NCBI RefSeq assembly: GCF_900111355.1
Contig: NZ_FOHA01000011.1
Location: 1 to 64,000 of the forward strand
Reading direction: 5' to 3'
Length of the DNA: 64,000 nt
Origin: Isobaculum melis
GTDB taxonomy: Bacteria; Bacillota; Bacilli; Lactobacillales; Carnobacteriaceae
In this document: positions 27,720 through 36,013 of the stretch, in pieces
Layout: each line of letters begins with the position of its first letter
Numbering within the stretch: the first letter of the stretch is position 1
Program-made: the position numbers and the translations under genes
The notes under the pieces: generated by a model
Databases searched by the model: none
Seen by the model: the letters and a program-made list of their open reading frames with translations, nothing else
What the model was told of the DNA's origin: nothing

Positions 27720-28898
27720 CTAAGGTAAGATAATTGGCTTGCGATAATAATCCAGTGGAATGGCTGCTTCTTTTTTTACCATTTGATAAACTTGTCCTGC
27801 TCGAATATCTAATGATAACAATGCTTCATTTTTTTTATCAATATTTGTAATGACTGGTAAAGCAATTTTTTTCTTTTGTTGCTTCAGAAATTGTCTGCCT
27901 TTTTGGTTAAAGCCTAAAAGACGAATATATTCAGGTTTTTCCATTGCAGAGAGCATCTCTGTTTGCTGGATGTTTAGTAAAATATAAAGGCAAATTCTTT
28001 GGATTTTCACCCAAGTGTTTTGTTTACTCTTTACAAGTGTGACAAAGTCTTCAAAGTTTTCAGCTTTAAGAATCTGCTCTTTTAAACGATATTCTAAACC
28101 ATCATTGACTTGATAAATTGCCCTTAATTCTTCAAGGCTAGCTGATACTATTTGGTAACGTAATAACGGCCAATAAGCTGACCAGTTAACGAGCTCCTGG
28201 GTTTTTAAAGCAGCTTCTGTATAAGTCGGAACTGTTTTTGCCCAATCTACTTGTTGACCTGCTTGAAATAACGCTTGTCGAATTGCTGTTGCACTCGCAA
28301 TTTCTGCTGTAATGGCTGCATCATGATAGCCTGCCTGCTCTCGCTTCATTGAATGGAGGGTCATTGGTTTCTTCAAGCGATGATTTTCCACTGCATAGGA
28401 AAATCCTAAGATATTATTAGGCTGTTGTAAATCAATTAGCTGCTGCGGTAAAACTTCTTGATAAACTTGACTCATTTTTTCAGCATAAGATAAACGCTTG
28501 TTGGTGATTTTTTTGAAGGCTTGATCTAGCACCTCTTGTTGCTCATTCACAAGGGCCGCTAGCTCCTCAAAGGCAGCGCCTTCCCCTGTTTCACTACCAA
28601 AGCATAAATCAGTCACCTGAAGCGCCTGAAGGATGCCTATCGCTCCTCTTGCAAAATAATCGGCTGGTTGTATGGCAAAGGCAACTGGTAGCTCAACCAC
28701 CATATCTGCTCCTGCTGCAAGCGCTAAATGAGCTCGTGTCCATTTATCTAACAAGCTTGGCTCTCCTCTTTGCAAAAAGGAACCACTCATCACACCTACA
28801 ATCACATCTGCACCACTTCGTTGTCTCGCTTGCTCTAAATGATATAAATGACCATTGTGTAAAGGATTATATTCGACAATCACACCACAACTTTTCAT
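27720..28898 (-). CDS. tmcAL: tRNA(Met) cytidine acetate ligase TmcAL
   Basis: A 392-residue nucleotidyltransferase-fold enzyme (formerly YlbM, DUF795) that uses acetate and ATP to form N4-acetylcytidine at the wobble base of elongator tRNA-Met. The N-terminal motif GVIVEYNPLHNGHLYH carries the HIGH-like nucleotide site; GVMSGSFLQRGEP and the FGSETGEG stretch are conserved. The start at 28898 follows GAGGAGTG and lies 4 bp after the recQ stop, so it is translated from the recQ mRNA; a longer frame overlaps recQ without a ribosome site. Confidence 0.92.
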   Translation of the reverse strand: MKSCGVIVEYNPLHNGHLYHLEQARQRSGADVIVGVMSGSFLQRGEPSLLDKWTRAHLALAAGADMVVELPVAFAIQPADYFARGAIGILQALQVTDLCFGSETGEGAAFEELAALVNEQQEVLDQAFKKITNKRLSYAEKMSQVYQEVLPQQLIDLQQPNNILGFSYAVENHRLKKPMTLHSMKREQAGYHDAAITAEIASATAIRQALFQAGQQVDWAKTVPTYTEAALKTQELVNWSAYWPLLRYQIVSASLEELRAIYQVNDGLEYRLKEQILKAENFEDFVTLVKSKQNTWVKIQRICLYILLNIQQTEMLSAMEKPEYIRLLGFNQKGRQFLKQQKKKIALPVITNIDKKNEALLSLDIRAGQVYQMVKKEAAIPLDYYRKPIILP

Positions 28899-28902
28899 AC
28901 AA

Positions 28903-30675
28903 TCACTCCTCAACCTCTGGCGCATTTGCAATTGCTGCCATAAAGATTTCTCCATATTTTTCTAATTTATTTTGTCCAACACCCTTTATCGCAAGGAAGG
29001 CTTGATCATCTTTAGGTAAATAGTGACACATTTCTCGTAACGATTCATCTGAGAAAATAACATATGGTGGCACTTTTTGCTCTGTTGCCAAGTCTTTACG
29101 AATTTCTCTTAGTCGGTCAAATAAAACATCATCAACAGCTACTTGCACTACTTTTCTGGCTTGTTTACGTGTGACTTTTTGCTGACCTTTTAAGACGGCT
29201 ACTGCTTCATGGGTTAATTTTAAGGTTGGAAATTGCCCATCTAATGGCATTAAATAACGCTCAGCAGTTAAATAATCAATCAGCTGCATCACTTCTTTTT
29301 GGGAAACAGCCTTCATTAAGCCATAAGTGGACAAGCTTTCAAACTGCCATTGTTTGATTTTTTGGTCAGCTGAACCTGTTAAGACTTTGGTGACCATCGC
29401 TTTTCCAAAACGTTCCCCCATTCTTTTGACACATGAAAAGACTTTCTGAGCATCCTCTGTGATATCTATGGCTTCTCGTGTATCCAGGCAATTGCCACAT
29501 TTGCCACAGTCAGAACCTTCTTCGCCAAAATATTGGACAATATAGCGCTGTAAGCAAATTTCAGTATAGCCATATTGGGTCATTTTCCGTAGTTTGGCAT
29601 ACTCATTTTGCTTTCTTTCCTCTTCCATATCCGATTGTTCAATCAAAAATTGTTGAATACGCATATCCTGTGGGGCAAATAATAAAATACAGTCGCTAGG
29701 CAAGCCATCTCTTCCTGCCCGCCCTGCTTCTTGATAATAAGCTTCAATATTACGCGGCATCTGATAATGAATCACATAACGCACATTGGATTTATTAATG
29801 CCCATTCCAAAGGCATTGGTTGCGACCATTACTTGAATATCATCATATAAAAACTGCTCTTGCCAGTGATTACGTTCTGTATCTGACATCCCACCATGGT
29901 ATTTACCAACCTTAATCCGATTTTTTTGTAGCAGCTCATAAAGACGCTCAATTTCTTTTCTCGTTGCTGCATAAACAATCCCCGATTGTTTATGATTTGT
30001 GCGGATATAATCCAATAAATAGGCATCACGATCTTGACCTTTGATTTGCATAAATTTTAAATTATCTCGTTCAAAACCTGTTTGGACTTTATTCTCAGCC
30101 GGAATCTGCAAGAGTTTCATGATATCCTCAGAAACAGAAGGTGTGGCTGTAGCTGTTAAGGCAACTAATAAGGGCTTAGGTTGAATTTGTTCAATGGCAT
30201 CGCATAAATGGAGATAACTTGGTCTAAAATCATGTCCCCACTGTGAAATACAATGGGCTTCATCAATCGCTATTAAAGAGATGGTAACCTCATTTAGCAA
30301 ACGATTAAATCCTTCTGTTGCAATCCGTTCTGGTGCGATATAAAGCATTTTAAGCTTTCCTGTTGCTGCTAAATCAAGGCGATGATTGGTTTCTGCACTA
30401 GATAGTGTGCTATTAATAAAAGTCGCAGCAATGCCTTGCTCATTTAACGCATCGACTTGGTCTTTCATTAAAGAAATTAAAGGGGAGACAACGATTGTCA
30501 GATGGTCAAATAATAAAGCAGGAACCTGATAACATAAAGACTTTCCTCCACCAGTAGGCATAATGGCTAAAGTATTTTTCCCCGCTAATAATTGAGTAAT
30601 GGCTTGTTCTTGTCCTTCTCTAAAGTGATCATATCCAAAATTTTGTTTTAAGACTGATAAAGCATCATTCAACAT
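28903..30675 (-). CDS. recQ: ATP-dependent DNA helicase RecQ
   Basis: A 590-residue RecQ that unwinds DNA 3'-to-5' in recombination and repair. Domains in order: DEAH helicase core with MPTGGGKSLCYQ (Walker A) and AIDEAHCISQWGHDFR (about residues 45-150), helicase C domain with QEAGRAGRDG, zinc-binding region (CLQRY and CGKCGNCLD), winged helix, and a C-terminal HRDC domain (about residues 510-580). It is a full-length RecQ, not the short RecS form. Confidence 0.95.
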   Translation of the reverse strand: MLNDALSVLKQNFGYDHFREGQEQAITQLLAGKNTLAIMPTGGGKSLCYQVPALLFDHLTIVVSPLISLMKDQVDALNEQGIAATFINSTLSSAETNHRLDLAATGKLKMLYIAPERIATEGFNRLLNEVTISLIAIDEAHCISQWGHDFRPSYLHLCDAIEQIQPKPLLVALTATATPSVSEDIMKLLQIPAENKVQTGFERDNLKFMQIKGQDRDAYLLDYIRTNHKQSGIVYAATRKEIERLYELLQKNRIKVGKYHGGMSDTERNHWQEQFLYDDIQVMVATNAFGMGINKSNVRYVIHYQMPRNIEAYYQEAGRAGRDGLPSDCILLFAPQDMRIQQFLIEQSDMEEERKQNEYAKLRKMTQYGYTEICLQRYIVQYFGEEGSDCGKCGNCLDTREAIDITEDAQKVFSCVKRMGERFGKAMVTKVLTGSADQKIKQWQFESLSTYGLMKAVSQKEVMQLIDYLTAERYLMPLDGQFPTLKLTHEAVAVLKGQQKVTRKQARKVVQVAVDDVLFDRLREIRKDLATEQKVPPYVIFSDESLREMCHYLPKDDQAFLAIKGVGQNKLEKYGEIFMAAIANAPEVEE

Positions 30676-30735
30676 TTATCGCACCATCCTTCCCTTATTT
30701 ATATAATATGTATTTTTTTGTTAAAAGTTTTTAAA

Positions 30736-30769
30736 AAGAAGAAGCGTAGTAAATACGTTTCTTCTTCAT
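30736..30769 (-). terminator. Terminator after the methyltransferase gene
   Basis: GAAGAAGAAACGTA pairs with TACGCTTCTTC, followed on the minus strand by TTTTT. It ends the yqeG-to-methyltransferase operon. Confidence 0.8.
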
Positions 30770-30771
30770 TA

Positions 30772-31506
30772 TTATTTCTTACATTCAAAAAACCAGCGTG
30801 TGCTTGTTTCTTGCATTGCTTCCTGCCCAAATTCAGCTGTGCAGGTCACACTTTGAAAGCCAGCTTCTTTTAATAGCTGCTGATAAACGGTTAACTCATA
30901 GGTACGTTCCTTATGGAGCTCATCATATCTTTGGTAGCTTGCTGTTTCTGGTTCATAAACAAAAAAGGTTAGTTCATGCTCGACGCTATGAGGCACTTCT
31001 CCTGCATAGCTTTGCCACATAAAAGCAATATCTTCTTGGTTATCATTAAACATATAACCTGGGAAAATTTGATCCATTTGATAAAGTGAATGAACATCAA
31101 AAACAAAAACGCCTTCTTGATTGAGTACTTGAAAGACTTGCTCAAACACCTTTTTGATCGCTGTCTCATCTGGCATATAACAAAGAGAGTCAGAAAAACA
31201 GGTCACCATGTCAAAGGTGCCAATCTCCGTTAAATCTAACATATCGCCTTCAATTAAAGGTAGCTCCACCCCAGCAGCTAATGCTCTATCTTGTGCCAGG
31301 GTTAACATGTTTTCTGATAAATCTAAGCCTGTTACCTGTAATCCTTGTTTTTTTAAATGAACCGCTAAAGCACCAGTGCCACATGCCAATTCTAGGATAC
31401 TACTTTGTGAGTGTGGCATGGTTTGTGCGACATAATGTGCCCACCTATCATATAAGGTTTCATCCATAATCGCATCATAAACTTGTGCAAAGACCTGATA
31501 GCTCAT
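30772..31506 (-). CDS. Class I SAM-dependent methyltransferase (YqeM type)
   Basis: A 244-residue methyltransferase. The SAM-binding motif I is ILELACGTGALAVHL (about residue 38), with motif II DLSENML and GDMLDLTE, and the C-terminal part has FFVYEP and WFFECKK. It is the last gene of the nadD-rsfS operon, directly joined to rsfS (stop and start adjacent), the place where Bacillus has yqeM. The substrate is unknown. Confidence 0.85.
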   Translation of the reverse strand: MSYQVFAQVYDAIMDETLYDRWAHYVAQTMPHSQSSILELACGTGALAVHLKKQGLQVTGLDLSENMLTLAQDRALAAGVELPLIEGDMLDLTEIGTFDMVTCFSDSLCYMPDETAIKKVFEQVFQVLNQEGVFVFDVHSLYQMDQIFPGYMFNDNQEDIAFMWQSYAGEVPHSVEHELTFFVYEPETASYQRYDELHKERTYELTVYQQLLKEAGFQSVTCTAEFGQEAMQETSTRWFFECKK

Positions 31507-31866
31507 TTATTGCACCATGTCATGAATATCAACTAATGGTGCATCGCCCCAAATTTTCTCTAGGTTGTAATAAGAACGCTCAGAGTAATGGAAAATATGC
31601 ACAACCACATCCCCTAAATCAACCAGGATCCATTTTGCTTCTTCTCTTCCTTCAACGCGTTTAACCGTTACTTTTGCCGCTTCTTCTTGGTCAATAATTT
31701 CATTCATAATCGCTTCTACTTGCTTATCACTATTTCCATGTGCAATCACAAAGTAATCCGCTAAGATTGAGATACCACGCACATCTAGTGCCAGAATATC
31801 CTCCGCTCTTTTATCATCTGCTGCTTTAACAGCTATTTTTAACATTTCTTCACTTGAAATCGTCAA
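31507..31866 (-). CDS. rsfS: Ribosome silencing factor RsfS
   Basis: A 119-residue RsfS, which binds L14 and keeps 50S subunits from joining 30S when nutrients are short. Family signature residues are seen: LDVRGISILADYFVIAHGNS, EGREEAKWILVDLGDVVVHIF and Y.LEKIWGDAP. It sits between yqeK and the methyltransferase. Confidence 0.96.
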   Translation of the reverse strand: MTISSEEMLKIAVKAADDKRAEDILALDVRGISILADYFVIAHGNSDKQVEAIMNEIIDQEEAAKVTVKRVEGREEAKWILVDLGDVVVHIFHYSERSYYNLEKIWGDAPLVDIHDMVQ

Positions 31867-31878
31867 TGTGTTTCCTCC

Positions 31879-32478
31879 TTAGTTTTTCTTTCCTTTTGTA
31901 ACCCAAGCATTATAGGCCAGAATCGTCTCTGGATAAATGCGTGCTTCAATTGAAATTAAATACGTTAAGGTATGCTTCATTTCAAATAAAACCGCTTCAT
32001 CCAAGTCTTGATTGGCAATTGCTCTTGCCGTGTCAACTCCTGGAAAGCTTCTTCCAGGTTCAATAAAATCTGCAACAAATATGATTTTTTCTAGTAAACT
32101 CATCTGAACAGCACCCACTGTATGGTAGCGGATGGCATTTAAAATATCTTCACTTGTAATGCCAAAATCTTTTTTGGCTAATTCAGTAGCAACTGGTCCA
32201 TGACAAATTTCACTACCAAAGTTGAGCATCTCAGGATTTAAGCCAGCTGTTTCAATCACTGATTTCATCTCAGACATGGGTAATTCTTTGGCATAATCAT
32301 GAATTAAAGCGGCTATACTTGCTGCTTCTTCACTGCTACCATATTTTTCAGCTAAGGCTATGGCTGTTTTTTCAACACCTAAGACATGCTTGAAGCGCTT
32401 TGTACTCATTTTAGATTGTACATGAGCCAACAAAGCTTCTCTTGTAACGGTTGTGTATTGATTGGTATAGGTCATCAT
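31879..32478 (-). CDS. yqeK: HD-domain hydrolase YqeK (Ap4A hydrolase type)
   Basis: A 199-residue HD-superfamily phosphohydrolase of the YqeK family, described as symmetrical diadenosine tetraphosphate hydrolases. Metal ligands lie in RFKHVLGVE-type sequence (here RFKHVLGVEKTA), AALIHDYAKELP and HGPVATELA, with RYHTVGA further on. The start at 32478 is taken because its ATG overlaps the nadD stop (ATGA); the longer frame to 32547 has no ribosome site. Confidence 0.9.
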   Translation of the reverse strand: MMTYTNQYTTVTREALLAHVQSKMSTKRFKHVLGVEKTAIALAEKYGSSEEAASIAALIHDYAKELPMSEMKSVIETAGLNPEMLNFGSEICHGPVATELAKKDFGITSEDILNAIRYHTVGAVQMSLLEKIIFVADFIEPGRSFPGVDTARAIANQDLDEAVLFEMKHTLTYLISIEARIYPETILAYNAWVTKGKKN

Positions 32479-33101
32479 GCTTGATACAGCCCCTTCTCTT
32501 GAATATAAGCCAGTACTGCGTCTGGTATCAAATAGCGCACCGGACACTGTGTAGCAATTCTTTCTCTTAATAGGGTAGAGCTGACATCAATCTCTGGAGA
32601 ATCTACCCATAGAACTGGATAAGGACTTTCTTTTGTATAATGAGGTCTCCCCACACCAACAAATTGAACCAGCTGAATCAGCTCATCAATTTTATACCAT
32701 TTTGGTAAATAATGGACCATATCGCCACCAATAATAAAGTAATAATCTGTATCTGGATGCTGTCTCATCAGCTCTTTCATTGTATCGACAGTATAGCTTT
32801 TACCACCACGCTCAATTTCATTTAGCTCTAAGGCAAAATGTGGCTGCCCCTGAATCGCTCGTTTGACCATTTCTACTCGGTGTTCACTTGCAATCGCTTC
32901 TTTCTTATCTACATGAGGTGGGACAAAATCTGGCATAAAATAGACACAATCTAATCCTAGTTGATGATAGACTTGATCAGCCATTACCAAGTGACCAATA
33001 TGTGGTGGACTAAAGGTTCCACCTAAAATTCCGACCTGTTTTCGTTTATTTCGATTTGTTTGAATGTTACTTTCTGTTAAAACCTGTAATGAAGTTTTCA
33101 T
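32475..33101 (-). CDS. nadD: Nicotinate-nucleotide adenylyltransferase NadD
   Basis: A 208-residue adenylyltransferase that makes deamido-NAD from nicotinate mononucleotide. It shows GILGGTFSPPHIGHL (nucleotide-binding HxGH), DFVPPH and the C-terminal ISSTLLRERI-type motif (here DVSSTLLRERI). The N-terminus has about 20 extra residues before the fold. It is 18 bp after yhbY and overlaps yqeK. Confidence 0.95.
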   Translation of the reverse strand: MKTSLQVLTESNIQTNRNKRKQVGILGGTFSPPHIGHLVMADQVYHQLGLDCVYFMPDFVPPHVDKKEAIASEHRVEMVKRAIQGQPHFALELNEIERGGKSYTVDTMKELMRQHPDTDYYFIIGGDMVHYLPKWYKIDELIQLVQFVGVGRPHYTKESPYPVLWVDSPEIDVSSTLLRERIATQCPVRYLIPDAVLAYIQEKGLYQA

Positions 33102-33119
33102 TCAACATCCGACCTTTCA

Positions 33120-33428
33120 CTATCTTGGGATTGTTGTTGAAATTCTACGGTATTTTTCTTGGCTTGAAGGCTTGTATAATACCAATACGCGACCAATGAT
33201 TTGAACCACTAAACAGTTCAATTCTTGTTCCATTTCAGTAGCGACAATTTCAACTGTTTCATCTGTATTTTGTAATAAATTAATTTTAATCAATTCACGT
33301 TTCTCTAACGCTTCTCCAACTTGACGGACAATCTGTTCATTTAATCCACCTTTTCCAATTTGAAAAATCGGTGTTAAATGATGCGCTTTACTACGTAAAT
33401 AACTTTTTTGTTTTCCTCTTAATTCCAT
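33120..33428 (-). CDS. yhbY: CRM-domain RNA-binding protein YhbY
   Basis: A 102-residue CRM (KH-like) RNA-binding protein that associates with the 50S ribosomal subunit. Typical features: LRGKQKSYLRSKAHHLTPIFQIGKGG with the GxxG loop and LINKLLQN-like INLLQNTDE. It keeps the conserved order yqeH-yhbY-nadD. Confidence 0.93.
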   Translation of the reverse strand: MELRGKQKSYLRSKAHHLTPIFQIGKGGLNEQIVRQVGEALEKRELIKINLLQNTDETVEIVATEMEQELNCLVVQIIGRVLVLYKPSSQEKYRRISTTIPR

Positions 33429-33446
33429 TTTCTCACTCTTTCTCTC

Positions 33447-34568
33447 TTAAATTAGAGATTTTCTAATCACAACATCGACGCCTTTTGGTGCCCATCCAGC
33501 AACAATTGCACCTGGTTCAGCAATCGTTACCCAGCCAAGTCCTGCAAAGACAATATCGGTTTTTTCTTTAATTGTAAATTCAAAACGAACCAGCTCAGGA
33601 AAATCCTGTACTTCATCTTGACGAGGTGGTTGTAGCATTTCTCCAACATGTTTGGCATAAAGTTCATCTGCTTTTTCCAGTTTTGTGCGATGAATTTTTA
33701 AATCATTGGATACATAACAAACAAAAGAACGTCTACCACCTTTAATATAATCAAAACGGGCAACCCCACCAAAAAATAGGGTTTGTTCTTCATTTAATTG
33801 ATAAACCATTGGCTTAATTTCTTTTTTAGGCGCAATTAATTTTAAATCTTTATCCCCTAAATAATGAGCCATTTGGTGTCTATGAATAATTCCTGGTGTA
33901 TCAATTAAGAACTGTCCATCATCTAAAGGAATCTCAATTTTATCTAAAGTCGTTCCTGGGAATTGTGAGGTTGTAATCACATCTTGAACACCAGCCGTAT
34001 TTTTAATAATTTGATTAATGAGAGTTGATTTTCCAACATTCGTTACCCCTACTACATAAACATCTTTTCCTGCACGGTAAGTCTCAATTTTTTCTAGTAA
34101 TGCTTCCATTTCTTTTGGCTTCATGGCACTTGTTAGCAAAACATCAAGTGGACGTAAGCCCTCTTCATGGGCACGCTCTTTCAGCCATTGTGTCATTTTG
34201 CCACGCTTCAATGAATGTGGCAATAAATCGACTTTATTTCCAACTAATAAAACAGGATTATCTCCAACAAAACGATGTAAACCAGGAAGCAAGCTGCCAT
34301 TAAAGTCAAAAATATCAATCACATTCACAATCAATGCATCCTGTGAACCAATTTCATTTAGCAAACGTAGAAAATCATCATCTGTTAAATGAACATCTTG
34401 AATTTCATTGTAATGACGCAATCTAAAACAACGCTGACAATAAACTTCACCTGTTTCTAGCCCTTTTTTTAAAGCCCCTTCTGGTGTATAACCTAGCGTA
34501 TCTTTTGTTTCAGTTTGAATCACTGCACCACAACCAATACAGCGTAATGCTTCATTTTGTTCACTCAT
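33447..34568 (-). CDS. yqeH: Ribosome-biogenesis GTPase YqeH
   Basis: A 373-residue circularly permuted GTPase needed for 30S assembly. An N-terminal zinc finger (CIGCGA...CQRCFRLRHY) comes first. The permuted G motifs follow: G4 NKVDLLP, then G1 GVTNVGKSTLINQ (about residue 165), then G3 DTPGI. The C-terminal domain follows. Its start overlaps the yqeG end by 8 bp. Confidence 0.95.
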   Translation of the reverse strand: MSEQNEALRCIGCGAVIQTETKDTLGYTPEGALKKGLETGEVYCQRCFRLRHYNEIQDVHLTDDDFLRLLNEIGSQDALIVNVIDIFDFNGSLLPGLHRFVGDNPVLLVGNKVDLLPHSLKRGKMTQWLKERAHEEGLRPLDVLLTSAMKPKEMEALLEKIETYRAGKDVYVVGVTNVGKSTLINQIIKNTAGVQDVITTSQFPGTTLDKIEIPLDDGQFLIDTPGIIHRHQMAHYLGDKDLKLIAPKKEIKPMVYQLNEEQTLFFGGVARFDYIKGGRRSFVCYVSNDLKIHRTKLEKADELYAKHVGEMLQPPRQDEVQDFPELVRFEFTIKEKTDIVFAGLGWVTIAEPGAIVAGWAPKGVDVVIRKSLI

Positions 34569-35091
34569 GAATTGTTTTCCTCCACTTCATATCCTCATGC
34601 TTTTTTGTTAAATGATTCATAATATGACGTTCCATAAAACGATTCATTCTTGTATTCCAAGCATCAGTTTCAACAATTGGTTTCACTAAAACGGTCTTGA
34701 TACCCGCTCCATTTGCACCACGAATATCGGTCATCACTTGATCACCGACCATTAAAAAGGCTTCTTTAGGTAAATCGAAACGGCGCTCTGCTTCTTTAAA
34801 ACCTTTTGTAAAAGGTTTCATTGCCCGGGCAATATAAGGAAGCCCTAATTTGCTGACCGCTTTCTCAACACGCGCTGCTTTATTATTAGAAACAACCACA
34901 ACTGGAATTTGTGCAGCTTCCATTTGCTGCATCCACTCATGCATTTCTTTTGTACCTTCTGGATGATTCCATGCAATTAACGTATTATCTAAATCTGTTA
35001 GCACAACTTTTATGCCATGTGCTTTTAACTGTTCTGGGGTAATTTGATAGATGGCTTCTACCATCCAGGTTGGCTTAAATTTTTTAAACAT
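34561..35091 (-). CDS. yqeG: HAD-superfamily phosphatase YqeG
   Basis: A 176-residue HAD subfamily IIIA phosphatase. HAD motif I is DLDNTLI (about residue 31), motif II VVVSNN, and motif III/IV GDQVMTDIRGAN. The substrate is unknown; plastid and cyanobacterial relatives act on phosphatidylglycerol phosphate, so a lipid role is conceivable. It is the first gene of the yqeH operon. The start at 35091 has AAAGGAG upstream. Confidence 0.9.
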   Translation of the reverse strand: MFKKFKPTWMVEAIYQITPEQLKAHGIKVVLTDLDNTLIAWNHPEGTKEMHEWMQQMEAAQIPVVVVSNNKAARVEKAVSKLGLPYIARAMKPFTKGFKEAERRFDLPKEAFLMVGDQVMTDIRGANGAGIKTVLVKPIVETDAWNTRMNRFMERHIMNHLTKKHEDMKWRKTIHE

Positions 35092-35312
35092 ACTGACTCC
35101 TTTATTTTGCAATCTGTTCATTAAAGAGGGAGCTTCCTCATCTTGTCTCCCTCATTATGATTATCTATTCAATTATACTCTAAAATGGCAAAATTTCAAT
35201 AAGATTCAACTTCCTTTAACTGCTTTATAAGAGAAGTTTTAATGATTTCTTTCTATCAGTAGAAAACATGGTATACTGTTACTGATTTAGGTGGATAAAA
35301 GGGGAGCTCAAG

Positions 35313-35963
35313 ATGATCAAAGAAGTTTGTCTAGAAAATTTTACTCATGTGAAAAGTGCGATTGAAAAAGGGGCGCATCGTATTGAGTTATGTGATAATT
35401 TAGCGGTTGGTGGGACAACGGTTTCTTATGGTGTGATGAAGCAAACCATTCGCTACGCTCAAAATAAAAATATTCCAGTAATGGCTATTACTCGTCCTCG
35501 TGGTGGAGACTTTGTTTATCAGAAAGATGAAATTGAGATGATGTTAGCAGATATTCAGATGGCTAAACAATTAGGTGTTTCAGGTATTGTGTTGGGATGT
35601 TTACAAGCAGATGGCTGGCTAGACGAAGCAGCCAATCAACAGTTATTAGCAGCCGCTGAAAACTTAGAAATTACCTTTCATATGGCTTTTGATGCAATTC
35701 CCGAAAATAAACAATTAGCAGCAATTGATTGGCTTGCTCAGCAAGGTGTCCATCGTATTCTAACTCATGGTGGGCCTACTGGTTCGGCGATTGAAGAGAA
35801 TTTTGAACGACTCAAAAAAACGATTCAATACGCGGGCAATCGCCTCATTATTTTACCTGGTGGTGGTATCACAAATGAAAATGCGCCAGCTATTGCTGAA
35901 GCATTACAAGTCAAAGAGTTACATGGCACAAAAATTCTGGGGACACTTGATTCAATAGCATAG
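35313..35963 (+). CDS. cutC: Copper homeostasis/CutC family protein
   Basis: A 216-residue CutC-type TIM barrel. Conserved stretches are EVCLENFTHVKSAIEKGAHR, ELCDNLAVGGTT and ITRPRGGDFVY, and HMAFDAI lies near the middle. Enterococcal CutC binds Cu(I) and helps copper tolerance, but the catalytic role is unsettled. It is transcribed alone from a plus-strand promoter (TATACT at 35272-35277 with a weak -35), after an AAGGGGAG ribosome site. Confidence 0.88.
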   Translation: MIKEVCLENFTHVKSAIEKGAHRIELCDNLAVGGTTVSYGVMKQTIRYAQNKNIPVMAITRPRGGDFVYQKDEIEMMLADIQMAKQLGVSGIVLGCLQADGWLDEAANQQLLAAAENLEITFHMAFDAIPENKQLAAIDWLAQQGVHRILTHGGPTGSAIEENFERLKKTIQYAGNRLIILPGGGITNENAPAIAEALQVKELHGTKILGTLDSIA

Positions 35964-35973
35964 CATGCAAAAA

Positions 35974-36009
35974 AAACGCAAAAGGCGCTTCACTTCTCCT
36001 TTTGCGTTT
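35974..36009. terminator. Bidirectional terminator between cutC and ltaS
   Basis: AAACGCAAAAGG pairs with CCTTTTGCGTTT. T-rich sequence follows on the plus strand and also on the minus strand, so it can end both convergent genes. Confidence 0.85.
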
Positions 36010-36013
36010 CTTT

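Noticed and set aside
30969-31169. Minus-strand ORF of 66 codons within the methyltransferase gene
   Set aside because: It is in a different frame of the same gene, without a ribosome site.
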